The notes beneath the pieces are model-generated. The model worked only from the letters and a program-made list of their open reading frames with translations, was not told the DNA's origin and ran no database searches. This document shows, one piece after another, positions 11,060 through 20,190 of a DNA stretch of 64,000 nt. The stretch lies in NCBI GenBank assembly GCA_963580285.1, contig OY757011.1, forward strand, positions 165,197,406-165,261,405, written 5' to 3'. The position numbers and the translations under genes are program-made. The first letter of the stretch is position 1. Each line of letters starts with the position of its first letter. The stretch is from Lucinisca nassula (Eukaryota > Mollusca > Bivalvia > Lucinida > Lucinidae).

Positions 11060-11522
11060 TGACCTGACAGCCATCTTATACCATGAAGTATAACTGTTGC
11101 ACAAAGATAGTTGATCTGCTGGGCAACATTTTTGCGAAATTTGAATGAAACTGGCTTAAGAGTCAAATTTGTGTACTTTTAAGCCAGACATTTTCTTCAC
11201 TTGAGCTAACCCATTTTGGTAGAAGGTCACCTAAGCAAACATTCACTGAAGTTTGAATGGAACTGAAATAAAGATATAGGAGGAGTTGTCTTTTAAAGCT
11301 ATTTCTATTTTAAGTTCTGGCAGCCATCTTGTTCATTCTAGCAGAACTGTTTAGCTATTTCTGTAGAAAGTCACATAAGCAACATGCCTATGAAGTTGGA
11401 ATGAGACTGGAAGCATAGGAGGGGTTGTCGTTTAAAGATTTTTCTGTCTTAAGCCCTGATAGTCATCTTGTTTATTGGAGCGGAACCGTTTTAGCTAATT
11501 TTAGAGGGCCATCTAAGCAACC
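11060..11522. repeat. Degenerate ~150-bp array (family H), first block
   Basis: Diverged units with AGCTCTGGCAGCCATTTTG, GGAGCAGAACCGATTTAGCT, GGTAGAGGGTCACCTAAGCA and GAAGTTTGAATGAAATTGGC. The array continues at 11802-11931, 16937-17636 and 18110-18360, so one old array has been split by later insertions. Confidence 0.75.
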
Positions 11523-11801
11523 TATCACGAAAACACGCCTATGTAATTTTGACCCCCTTGGACCCCAATTGTATTTAGTAAAACAGGGTTTACAGGGTTA
11601 GTCCTAATTTTTCTTATTTCTGCTCTAAAATATTGATTGTGGGTAATCGTTAGAATCGCCTCGATGAGGAGGTTCTAACGAGTGGCCACAACCTATATTT
11701 TGAGCAGAAATAAGAAAAATATCACACTTTTTCAGCTTAAAATTTTCCTTTTTTCGGCGGTAAAGTTTACAATGTATTTGTAAAGGCGTTTTTTCGTAAT
11801 G
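11523..11801 (+). mobile_element. Family P type A MITE inside array H
   Basis: Begins TATCACGAAAACACGCCTAT and ends GGCGTTTTTTCGTAATG; both flanks are array H sequence. Confidence 0.8.
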
Positions 11802-11931
11802 TGAATGAAATTGGACCAAACGTAAGGAGAAATTAAGGAGTTTAAAGGTTTTTGCTTTTTTTCTAGTTTTAGCTCTGTCGGCCATTTTGTCTGTCAGAGC
11901 ATAACAGATTTAGCTATTCTGGTAGAGGGTC
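11802..11931. repeat. Array H, second block
   Basis: GAATGAAATTGGACC to GGTAGAGGGTC; ends exactly at the AGGGTC target duplication of the 5-kb insertion. Confidence 0.75.
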
Positions 11932-12032
11932 TGTTACAACGCATAATGAAGTAATGTAGTAATTTTTTCATTTTGAAATTTTTACTTCATTATGCGTTGG
12001 CATAGTCGATGCGAAATGAAATAAAATGTAGT
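11932..12032 (+). repeat. Left TIR of the 5-kb insertion
   Basis: TGTTACAACGCATAATGAAG, then TAATGTAGTAATTTTTTCAT, an inverse CATTATGCGTTGG and a GTCGATGCGAAATGAAATAA segment. Confidence 0.7.
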
Positions 12033-12383
12033 TTTTATTAACCCAAATGAGTATCACAAATACATTTAAAATATCAATATCACCCCTTAGGTTACACTCT
12101 GCTTCTTCTGTACGGATTCCCCATTCTATTAAGAACTTTAATACTATGTTGCCTTCGGTATTGGTTAGACCCTTAAATTTGTCTTCTGTAACTTCAGTTA
12201 ATCTCAAAGGAGCAGGCAATACCAATGTTTTTGGGAGTAGTCTTCGTATAAGACTATCTCCTCTCAAATCGCCAATCCTTCGAAAATATACTAATCCGTG
12301 AAAAAGAAGTGGAATATATCCTAGTATTTCTAAGTGCAATGCCAAGAGGTGCAGATGTTGTTCGCATTTAAGCACTGCGTTGT
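12033..12383. other. Spacer between two direct TIR copies
   Basis: About 350 bp unique in this window. It is open on the minus strand (about 150 codons, 11968-12420, partly running into the flanking repeats). I recognise no domain and do not call it a gene. Confidence 0.35.
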
Positions 12384-12500
12384 TACAACGCATAATGTAG
12401 TAATGTAGTAATTTCTTCATTTTGAAATTTTTACTACATTATGCGTTGGCATAGTCGACGCGAAATGAAATAAAATGTCGTTTTTACTTCATTATGCGTC
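12384..12500 (+). repeat. Internal TIR copy, left type
   Basis: Nearly identical to 11932-12032; pairs as an inverted repeat with 13420-13559, suggesting a nested 1.2-kb member of the same family (12384-13559). Confidence 0.65.
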
Positions 12501-12591
12501 GATACTAAGAGGTTTGAGCAAAATGAAAGAATTATTACATTTTGCGGCGATGGGTGGCATACTTAATTTTACTTCATTATGCGTCAACAGT

Positions 12592-12785
12592 TTGTTTGTT
12601 TGATTTGAGGTTTAACGTTCCCGTTAAGACTATTTAGGTCATTTTGGAGACATTGCTTCAAATTTTATGGGACTTTTACCCGATATTGAGATGAAATGAC
12701 ATCTCAATCGCTGCCGTCCAATTAAAAGCAATAGGGTTTATATGCATGGATGGGCCGACTCGCAGCAGTTTTCCTGGACTCTGTG
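12592..12785 (+). repeat. Family V SINE-like repeat
   Basis: TTGAGGTTTAACGTTCCCGT, GATGAAATGACATCTCAATC and GGATGGGCCGACTCGCAGCA. Confidence 0.55.
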
Positions 12786-13162
12786 GTGTAGTAGTTATGC
12801 TATAGCTACTAGCCTGACAAACCGGGGTAGCTGGATCGATCCCCGGCTTTTTCCAGCCTTTCGGATTCAACCGAGATCCCGTCTCCGTATGAATGAGTCT
12901 TGAAACCAAGTTCGCTACTTCGTATGACCTAAGCTGTTGGTGGGACGGTAACTGAAACACACTCGCAATCCTTTTAACATGCAAAGATGGACAAACAACT
13001 GGGCTATGGACAGGTACAAGCCGATAGGATCCCCCGTCCCAACTTTTGTGTGCACTACACGATCATGTGTTGAGCCTTAAAACACAAATGAGGGAAAGAC
13101 ATCAGGCATGAGACCAAAATAGCGCAAGGCGTACGATTTTAATTCTACTGGCTTAATCAAAT
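12786..13162. other. No recognisable feature
   Basis: Interior of the composite insertion; no gene or known repeat recognised. Confidence 0.35.
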
Positions 13163-13376
13163 ACAATGAAATTCCACTATTAAGACCACCTAAAATTAAT
13201 ACAAATTTTGTTTTTAAAGCATATTTGGAAGGTTAAAGCTACATTTTCTTTGTGATTTTGACCTTCAGTGTGCTTTTGTGGAAGACCGTCTTTTGGACTG
13301 TTCAACTGTGGTCTTAAAGACCACTTTTGAACCGTCTCAAATGTGGTCTAAATTGTAGGAATTTAACTGTATTGCT
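13163..13376. mobile_element. Family U MITE
   Basis: Complete copy: AATGAAATTCCACTATTAAG at the left and GTAGGAATTTAACTGTATT at the right, with the GTGGTCTTAAAGACCACTTT palindrome. Confidence 0.65.
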
Positions 13377-13559
13377 TCCTAAGTCTTTTCGAAGACAGCT
13401 ATGTTCTACCATCATTACTTCATTATGCGTCGATATGGTGCATATCAACGCGAAATGAAATAATTTTTTTACTTCATTTCGCGTCGACTATGCCAACGCA
13501 TAATGTAGTAAAAAAAATCAAAATGAAGAAATTACTACATTACTACATTATGCGTTGTA
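13264..13559 (+). repeat. Direct repeat upstream of the Naiad element
   Basis: Right half of a family U MITE, then TTCCTAAGTCTTT...GATAGCTATGTTCT-like sequence and the right-type TIR. It matches 16631-16933 over ~300 bp with roughly 10% differences. The pair flanks the Naiad coding region, as pseudo-LTRs would, but could also be a segmental duplication. Confidence 0.7.
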
Positions 13560-14635
13560 TCACTGCGTCTACCGTTACTTCATCTGTAAACGGTAGACGC
13601 TTCTCTGTAGTTAACATGTCTGATTTGACATGACAGTCTACAGATTTAATTTATCTAATTACTTGACGTGCTGCAAACTGTAATATGCAGTACGTCGGTC
13701 AAACTAACCGCATGCTTAAAACTAGATTGAACGAGCATTATCGTAGAATGAGTAAGCCTAAGAAAACTGACACTTTCTTGTACCGTCACTTTCGACGTAC
13801 AGGTCATTCTGTAAATAACATTGTTATACAACCAATGGAAAAACTTTATTACGATGCAAATTCTACATCTAGATTCAAAATAATCAAAAGACATGAAGCT
13901 GAACTGAAATGGATTAAATTTTTACAGACCCCTTTTCCACTGGGATTTAATGACAACATTTATCATGAGGGTAATATTTCCAGAATGCCGGACTTTGATA
14001 TTTTCTCACTCCTGGAATGTCGAAAACGCAGAACTAGATCTCACGGCACCAGGAAAAATGGTAACTTTAAACGTAAATCACGTGCGTTTAAACGAAACAA
14101 TACTAGACTGAAGTGACTGTCAATTATATTATTAAATCATGGACGCCATTCTATGCTTTCATTTTTAAGTTCATTACCCGTTTCTGTTTTACGTCTTCTG
14201 GACACCGAGGCGAATAAATTCTACGATAGTTCTCATCAGTTATATGATGCGGCTCTCTTAACTAGAGGCTATACTCAGCATACTCTCCGTCCTTACATTG
14301 ATTTTGAAATTAATCATAAACGCCATTTCTTCAAAATATCCTTCATAAATGAGGGTATGGATTTTATAGATTTGCCCAGTATCTTCCGTGAGTGATCGGT
14401 GCTTTCTTCCATTCCTGCTTATTTTCAAAATACTGAAACACCTATAATTTGCTATAAATATAACAAACCTGTTAGATCTATCATTTTTAATTTCAATAAA
14501 CTTGTTTCAGATCTTGATATTGATACTAATACTCCTGATTCATGTGATTGTAAAATCTCAAAGTATTGCTATCCTGTTGCTGGTCATGTAATTACTGGCA
14601 ATTTGAAAATTATTCCTGATTCTAGGATAAGGAAT
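13550..14635 (+). CDS. GIY-YIG endonuclease and CxC linker (Naiad N-terminal half), with in-frame TGAs
   Basis: The frame opens at ATG 13550 (inside a repeat, so the true start is uncertain). It reads STVTSSVNGRRFSVVNMS, T-TGA-QS, then LIYLIT-TGA as the GIY half and NMQYVGQT as the YIG half. The catalytic Arg is in KTRLNEHY. Two downstream His (RHFRRTGHS) fit the zinc-binding CCHH of Penelope endonucleases. ELKWI and PLGFNDN supply the Glu and Asn positions. A basic stretch (KRRTRSHGTRKNGNFKRK) leads into the linker with SCDC at about 14540-14551. TGA codons are at 13631, 13664, 14114 and 14393, all in one frame. The frame slips at about 14630, probably with loss of a few conserved codons. 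It would nick DNA for target-primed reverse transcription. As read by the standard code it is a pseudogene. Confidence 0.8.
13565..13600 (+). other. Hairpin overlapping the Naiad 5' coding region
   Basis: GCGTCTACCGTT and AACGGTAGACGC form a perfect 12-bp stem around a 12-base loop, 30 bases upstream of the first TGA. Confidence 0.6.
13631..13666 (+). other. Two in-frame TGA codons in the endonuclease (13631-13633, 13664-13666)
   Basis: They read LT-TGA-QS and LIT-TGA-R. By family pattern both sites are expected to be Cys; the second is the first ligand of the C-x(2-5)-C pair beside the GIY strand. Candidate selenocysteines. Confidence 0.55.
14114..14395 (+). other. Two in-frame TGA codons in the linker (14114-14116, 14393-14395)
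   Basis: They read TRLK-TGA-LS and FRE-TGA-SVLSS, with the same frame open and conserved on both sides. I am unsure that relatives have Cys here; a CGA to TGA mutation is an alternative for the second. Confidence 0.45.
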
Positions 14636-16428
14636 ATCGGTTTCCTTCTAAAATTGATTTCAGTAAATGTAGAGATGAAATCGCTGCTTCCTTGAATGAA
14701 TTCGGTAATCGATGGTGTAAACGAGAGTATGTTGAGCATAAAGCCCTTAAGGACTGGAAACTTAGCATTTTAAAACTAGTGAATAAACGCATTTCTTTCT
14801 ATTCTCAAAATACTAACTTATTACCTCCTAAGCCCAAGACGTCTTTACGTCATCTTAAACTAGGTATTCAAGAATTTCATAAGAAGTTTGTTTTGGCCCC
14901 TGCAGACAAGGCCGCTAACAACGTCGTCGTTCTGTGACGGCTCCACTATGTTAACACGCTTAAGCAGGAGCTTGGTGGTACTAAGGCCTATGAACTTCAG
15001 CCTTTAGCTGAAGAGAGAGCTATAGTAGATAAACATGTTTGTCTTTCAGCCACCAAGTTTGCTGTGTGTGTTAACGAAGGCCAAGACAAGCTTCCGACGC
15101 TATACTGGTTACCAAAACTTCATAAAAGACCTTACAAAGCACGGTTTATGGCAAATTCTAGCTCTTGCACTACCACTGAACTTTCTAAATTATTAACTTC
15201 CTGTCTTACTGCTATTAAAACGCATGTAATTAAATATTGTGATAAAGTCTTTGAAAGATCAGGAAGGAATCTGTTTTGGTCTGTAATAAATTCGAATGAG
15301 GTTTTAAATAAATTGAAATCCAGACATTTTCGTGCTTCTAGTCTGTCTACTTACGATTTTTCCACTCTTTACACTACACTTCCTCATAATCTTATAAAAG
15401 AAAAGCTTAATGGTTTAATTGAATGGGCTTTTCACAGAGAAGATTCTCTCTATCTTGCATGTAATGTCAGAAATGCATTTTTCACTTCTAAAGAGCGTAA
15501 GAATTATACACTTTGGTCATGTCAGAAAGTGTGTGATGCCCTCACCTTTCTACTTGACAATATTTGTATTAGATTCGGTACTAAGTTATTTAGACAAATG
15601 GTGGGTATTCCGATGGGTACTAATTGCGCACCACTTGTGGCGGATCTGTTCTTGTATTGTTATGAAAGAGACTTCATTTTGTCGCTTTCCATTGATAACC
15701 AATCTGAAATTATTGAAGCTTTTAGTTCCACTTCTAGATATTTAGATGATTTATTAAATATTGATAATACCTATTTTGATGGTTTGATCAGTCAGATTTA
15801 CCCCCAAGAACTTCAGTTAAATAAAGCAAATTCTTCTGATACCGAGGCCCCGTTTTTGGATTTACATCTATCTATTGTAGATGGATTTGTTTCGTGCAAA
15901 ATTTATGATAAACGCGATGACTTTGATTTTGAGATTGTAAATTTTCCTTTTTTGGATGGTGATGTTCCTCGTGCGCCATCCTATGGCGTTTATATTTCGC
16001 AATTAATTCGATTTGCTAGAGTGTGTAGTCATGTAACTGACTTCAACACTCGTAATAAATTATTAACGGCTAAACTCTTTAATCAGGGTTATCGGTACCA
16101 TAAACTACGCAAAGCCTTTTCAAAATTTTATATACGCCATTCTGATTTAATTTCAAAATTCAATATTGGACTTAAATCTCTTCTGCAACAAGATCTATCG
16201 GAACCCGAATTTTATGGTGACTTAGTATATAAATTCAGAAAAATATATAACCGCAATGACTTCAGCACCCAATTTCGTAAAATCATTCTTCGATATTCTT
16301 CAAGCCCCGATGGGCGGGGGCGAATATGCGTCGACAGTATGAGGTCGGTTCTAAATGAAAAAAAAATGCACATATATTTTGCTTTAAGAGATGGCACACT
16401 TTTTCAAACATCACAGAAACAAAAGTAA
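14635..16428 (+). CDS. Naiad reverse transcriptase
   Basis: A frame from Y-R-F-P-S (14635) runs through one TGA (14935) to TAA 16426-16428. Motifs in order: YWLPKLHKRPYKARF (15106-15150), catalytic motif A TYDFSTLY with Asp at 15355-15357, GIPMGTNCAPLVADLF (motif B), SRYLDDLL with the paired catalytic Asp at 15745-15750, then LQLNKANSSDTEAPFLDL and KIYDKRDD. The region between motifs 2 and 3 has room for the insertion-in-fingers domain reported for Naiads. All three catalytic Asp are present. The last ~30 residues look unlike the family and may come from a 3' rearrangement. The TGA at 14935 follows VVVL and precedes R, where relatives usually have Cys. Confidence 0.85.
14935..14937 (+). other. 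In-frame TGA before the RT fingers
   Basis: VVVL-TGA-RLHYVNTLKQEL; Cys is the usual residue in Penelope-like elements after the valine run (from memory of the family). Candidate selenocysteine. Confidence 0.55.
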
Positions 16429-16584
16429 CCCAAATATTTAAGGCTAAAACATGCATGTGGAGACTTTTATAAGTAGAATGATGGTGCATTATCAACAGAA
16501 AAGGAGCGAGGAAGGTCGAAAACATGTGGTGAGAAGTTTATATAAAAGTATGCAGTTCAAGAAGCCAGTCGTTATGACGTAGGC
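16429..16584 (+). other. Putative 3' UTR of the Naiad element
   Basis: Sequence between the TAA stop and the hairpin; no convincing SECIS or polyadenylation signal seen. Confidence 0.4.
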
Positions 16585-16625
16585 CAAGAGCTCATGTGAT
16601 GAGCTTTTGCGCACATGAGCTCTTG
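16585..16625 (+). other. Perfect 14-bp hairpin in the Naiad 3' region
   Basis: CAAGAGCTCATGTG pairs with CACATGAGCTCTTG across a 13-base loop. ATGAC lies 8 bases upstream and CGAC directly downstream, loosely like a SECIS quartet, but spacing and apical AA are wrong. Function unknown. Confidence 0.6.
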
Positions 16626-16630
16626 CGACA

Positions 16631-16933
16631 TTCAGTGTGCTCTTGTGGAAGACCATCTTTGGGACTGTTCAAATGTGGTCTTAAAGACAACTTTTGAACT
16701 GTCTAAAATGTGGTCTTTATATTGGAATTTACCTGTATTACTTCCTAAGTCTTTGGTCTCCTTTCGGAGATAGCTATGTTCTTCCATCTTTACTTCATTT
16801 TGCGTCGATATGGTGCATATCAACGCGAAATGAATTCTTTTTTTACTTCATTCCGCGTCGACTACGCCAACGCATAATGAAATAAAAAAAATCAAAATGA
16901 AGAAATTACTACATTACTTCATTATGCGTTGTA
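16631..16933 (+). repeat. Direct repeat downstream of the Naiad element
   Basis: Partner of 13264-13559. It starts abruptly inside a family U MITE (TTCAGTGTGCTCTTGTGG) and includes the right TIR of the 5-kb insertion (about 16790-16936). Confidence 0.7.
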
Positions 16934-16936
16934 ACA

Positions 16937-17636
16937 AGGGTCACCTAAGCAACTTTCGCATGACGTGGGAATGAAATTGGCCCGGGGGAGATATCATTCA
17001 AAGATTTTTTCTGTCTTAAGCTCTAAAGCCGAATGATTTTAGCCGTTTTGGTAGGATGCCACCTAGGCAAAATCCCTGCAAGTTTGAATCAAATTGGTCG
17101 TATGGTTTAGGATGAGTTGGCATCTATAGCAAACTGTTGACATTTTTCATTTTTTTTACTTCCGGCAGCCATTTTGCTCATCGGAGCAGAACCGATTTAG
17201 CTATTTTGGTAGAGGGTCAACTAAGCATTTAGATGAAGTTTCAACAATATTGGCCCAAAGGGTATAGGCGGAGTTGCTATTTATTCTTTTTCTATTTTTC
17301 AGCTCTGGTAGCCATTTTGTCCATTGTATCGAAACCACTTTGGCTGTTTGAACAGAGGGTCGCCTAAGCAACATTCCAATGATGGTTCATTGAAATTAGC
17401 AAAGGGTGGTCTTGATGTTTAAAGAATTTTCTATTTTTAGCTCTGACGGCCATCCTGTTCATCGGGACTGAATCATTTATGCTATTTTGGTAGAGAGTCA
17501 TCTATGCAACATTCCTGTTAAGTTTGAATGAAATTGACCCAAGGGTTTAGGAGGAGTTGGCATTTAAATCAGAGTTTTGAAGTTTTTTTTTCTAGTTTTA
17601 AGTTCCGGTGGTCATTTTGATCATCGGAGCTAAAAT
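16937..17636. repeat. Array H, third block
   Basis: About four ~150-bp units; begins with the second AGGGTC, then CACCTAAGCAAC. Confidence 0.75.
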
Positions 17637-18060
17637 AGAAGTGAAGGCAATGATCAGGTATCGATACAATTAACCCACACCTTCCATCAGCGACACCAAA
17701 GGGAAGAAACACAAACATAAAATAACTAGACCCTAATGGAATCATCAATAACGGAAAACCAAAAGGACAGTTACTTTCCCACAAATGGCCTATTGGCTAT
17801 CCAAAACAAAAAGAAACAAGCGATACACACACTCAAAGACAAACCATAACAAAAATAAACCGCGACAGAAGAACCGCCTTGGAACGGTCAGTGAAAAGAA
17901 TTTCACTGGAGGGCTTTAATCGATTTTAAGCGGCCGAATCCTCGCCCTCATTTAGATAAATTATTTGTTCAGTCCGCATGAAGGCTTCCTAACTCATCAG
18001 TGCAACATCACCGAGAACACAAGAATCAAACAACCACATCCGCCCGGATGAACGAGATCG
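17637..18060 (-). repeat. R0.7 copy, inverted
   Basis: GAAGTGAAGGCAATGATCAG, GGACAGTTACTTTCCCAC, AACCGCCTTGGAACGGTCAG and AACTCATCAGTGCAACATC. Inserted in array H at GGAGCTAAAA, which recurs near 18077. Confidence 0.6.
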
Positions 18061-18360
18061 CTGCCGGAGCTAAAATACAAAAATCTTTAAACGACAACAC
18101 CGCCTATATCCCTAGGCCAATTTCATTTAAACTTCACAAGAATGTTGCTTAGTAGACCGTCTATAAAATTCACTAAAATATTTAGCAACGATGATCAAAA
18201 TGGCCGTCAAAGTTAAAAATATAAAAACGTCAAGAACTTGGCTCTGGCAGCGATCTCATTTTAGAAACTTTGGTAGGGAGCCATCTAGGCAACACTCCTT
18301 TGAAGTTTGAATCCAATTTGCCCAAGGGCTTATGAGGCGTTGGCATTTCTCGTAAAACCT
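18061..18360. repeat. Array H, fourth block with an inverted segment
   Basis: 18075-18230 reads as the reverse of the array (GGCCAATTTCATTTAAACTT), then 18240-18345 resumes forward (GAGCCATCTAGGCAACACTC). Confidence 0.6.
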
Positions 18361-18362
18361 CG

Positions 18363-18610
18363 AATCAAACCTACGAGGCCTAATTGGTCGAAACCAGAAG
18401 TCCCGCACAAATTCCAGTGCTTCAGAATTCTTAATGATATGGTGTATTCCTTGCTTCCAAAGCATAACCATTTTTATGGAACGTGTTTTACTTCACTACA
18501 ATGGGTGTTAATGAAATGTGTGGCGGCCGTAAAAAGTCTGTCTCCCTGCCCTTTATCACGGTGTCTGTTGCCTGTAGTCTGGACCCAGCAGTCATGTAGT
18601 CATGACGTTG
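18363..18610 (+). mobile_element. Retrozyme relic with degenerate hammerhead
   Basis: CCTACGA-GGCCTAATTGGTC-GAAAC-CAGAAGTC keeps the hammerhead layout with a damaged core. The body (GGTGTATTCCTTG, CTTCACTACAATGGGTGTTA, GGCCGTAAAA) aligns with the reverse of 60-180 and with 33780-33830. Confidence 0.6.
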
Positions 18611-18639
18611 CACCGGCGTTGATTTGACATTGCCATTGC

Positions 18640-20190
18640 GACGTGTGCCTGCTGGGTAGTCTATTTTCTGTCAGCAATTTCAAACATCTTCTATAAACCA
18701 CTTTGCCGATTGAAGTCGATTTTAATGTGGAGCATCCATGGGATGCAGGGACCAAATTTGGTTAAAGCGTTCAGGTCACATGGCCAAGATTGCTTGTTAA
18801 AAATCCTTCAAAAACGTTCTTCTCCGAACCAATGGGCCAGTTGTCATGAATATTGGCATGTAACATTAGGGACTCGAGCCAATCATAGTTTGTTCAAATG
18901 ATGACCTTGGCCTTATTTAGGCCAAGGTCAAATTTGGTCACATAGGCTCTTGTATGGGAAAAAGTCAAAACTATGTATGCTTCGGATTTTAGATGCAGTT
19001 AGCTAAATGATTAAATTAAACTACATGTGTATCGAAGGTCAAGGTTATTCATTGATCTTGGCCAAAGGTTATTCAGATATTAAAACTTATTTTCCTCAGA
19101 GACCACTTGGCCATTTGTAGCTAAATTTCATATGAAAGCGTCAAGAAACAAGGACGTATACGTTTGGCCACTTGACAAATATGGCCATCATGCCCATATA
19201 AGGTAAAAAACATTCATAAATCTTCTTCTCCGGAACCAGTGTGCCGATTATCACGAAACTTGGTATGTAGCTTCGGGGACTAGAGCCAATCATAATTTGT
19301 TCAAATTATGACCCCTGAATGACCTATTTTAGGCCAAGATCAACTTTGGTTGCATAGACTTTTTGTATGAAAGTCAAAACCGTACTTTTGCAGCCTGTGA
19401 TCTGAAAATTTGAAGATGCAGTAAGCTAAATGAGTAAATGAACATTTATGGGTATTCACGATCAAGGTCAATACCTGACCGTGTTCCATAGTCATTAGAA
19501 CTGAAAATCAAAAACTGTTGTTATTTTTTGTGTGTTTGTGTGTTTTTGGTTTTGTAAGGTCGTTGTTGTTGTTGTTGTTCAGAAAGCACTGTGCCATTTG
19601 TACATGTAACCATATTTCTTATGAGAGCTTTTAGGAACAAAGAAATGAAAATTTGAATAATATGAGTCACGTCACACGATCAATATGGCTGTCATGCTCA
19701 TATAAGGTAAAAACGCTTGGGCCAATTGCCTTGAAACTTGGTATGTAATATTGGCGTCTAGGGATCATCATAACTTGTTCAAATGATCACTCTATCTTGA
19801 CTTTGATCCAGTTTACATCAAGGTCAAATTTGGTTGCATATGCTTTTAAATGGGAACAGTGGGCACTGTTTATTTTTCGACAATATTGTTGCATGTGAAC
19901 TTTAACTTTGCATTAAAAATCGACTAAATGAGTACACGAGTATCAGAGATCAAGGCTACTCATTGACCTTGAGCCAAGGTTATTCAGATATTAAAAGTAG
20001 AACTTAATAGTAGTTAAAAACTGCACTGTAAATTGAAGTCAAATTTCATAATAAGTTTTAATGGGGTGAAAGCAATACATATTGTTCAATTGGTCCCGGT
20101 CATATAAACAAGATGACCGTCATGACCATATATGGTGAAAACTCTTCAAACAAATCTCTTTCTCGCCATTGAACCGATTTGCCAGATGCC
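18640..20190. repeat. Degenerate ~0.4-0.5-kb tandem array
   Basis: Four diverged copies of a unit with CTTCTCCGGAACCAGTGTGCC, GGTATGTAGC, CCAATCATAATTTGTTCAAA, GGCCAAGGTCAAATTTGGT and GTTATTCAGATATTAAAA. No coding signal. Confidence 0.7.

Larger units (their letters stand above)
13550..16630 (+). mobile_element. Naiad-type Penelope-like retroelement
   Basis: The order is N-terminal GIY-YIG endonuclease, a linker with a CDC (CxC) motif, then a C-terminal reverse transcriptase. Canonical Penelope elements have the endonuclease last; the permuted order is the defining trait of the Naiad/Chlamys clade. The frame is broken by five TGA codons and one frameshift near 14630, never by TAA or TAG. Clam and spider Naiads are known to include multi-selenocysteine versions. 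The 5' end is joined to a palindromic repeat and is probably incomplete. The element lies within the larger TIR-bounded insertion. Confidence 0.85.
11932..16936. mobile_element. 5.0-kb TIR-bounded composite insertion with 6-bp target duplication
   Basis: Starts TGTTACAACGCATAATGAAG and ends with the inverse, CTTCATTATGCGTTGTAACA. It is flanked by AGGGTC at 11926-11931 and 16937-16942, in an array whose consensus has AGGGTC once. The TIR region is ~130 bp and itself palindrome-rich. Extra TIR copies occur internally at 12384-12500 and 13420-13559. Between them lie a family V repeat, a family U MITE and the Naiad element. No transposase of its own is visible, so it is a non-autonomous or hollowed-out DNA element whose superfamily I cannot assign. 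Confidence 0.7.

Noticed and set aside
11968..12420. 150-codon minus-strand frame inside the 5-kb insertion
   Set aside because: Its ends run into flanking palindromic repeats and I see no recognisable domain; kept only as a spacer.
16577..16628. SECIS element for the Naiad
   Set aside because: ATGA and GA are near the hairpin, but the spacing to the stem is wrong, the apical AA is missing and the helix is continuous.
17985..18015. Further hammerhead from an inverse CTGATGA (also near 10922, 27340, 34275)
   Set aside because: No GAAA box or matching stem I at the required distance; these belong to the R0.7 repeat or are chance.
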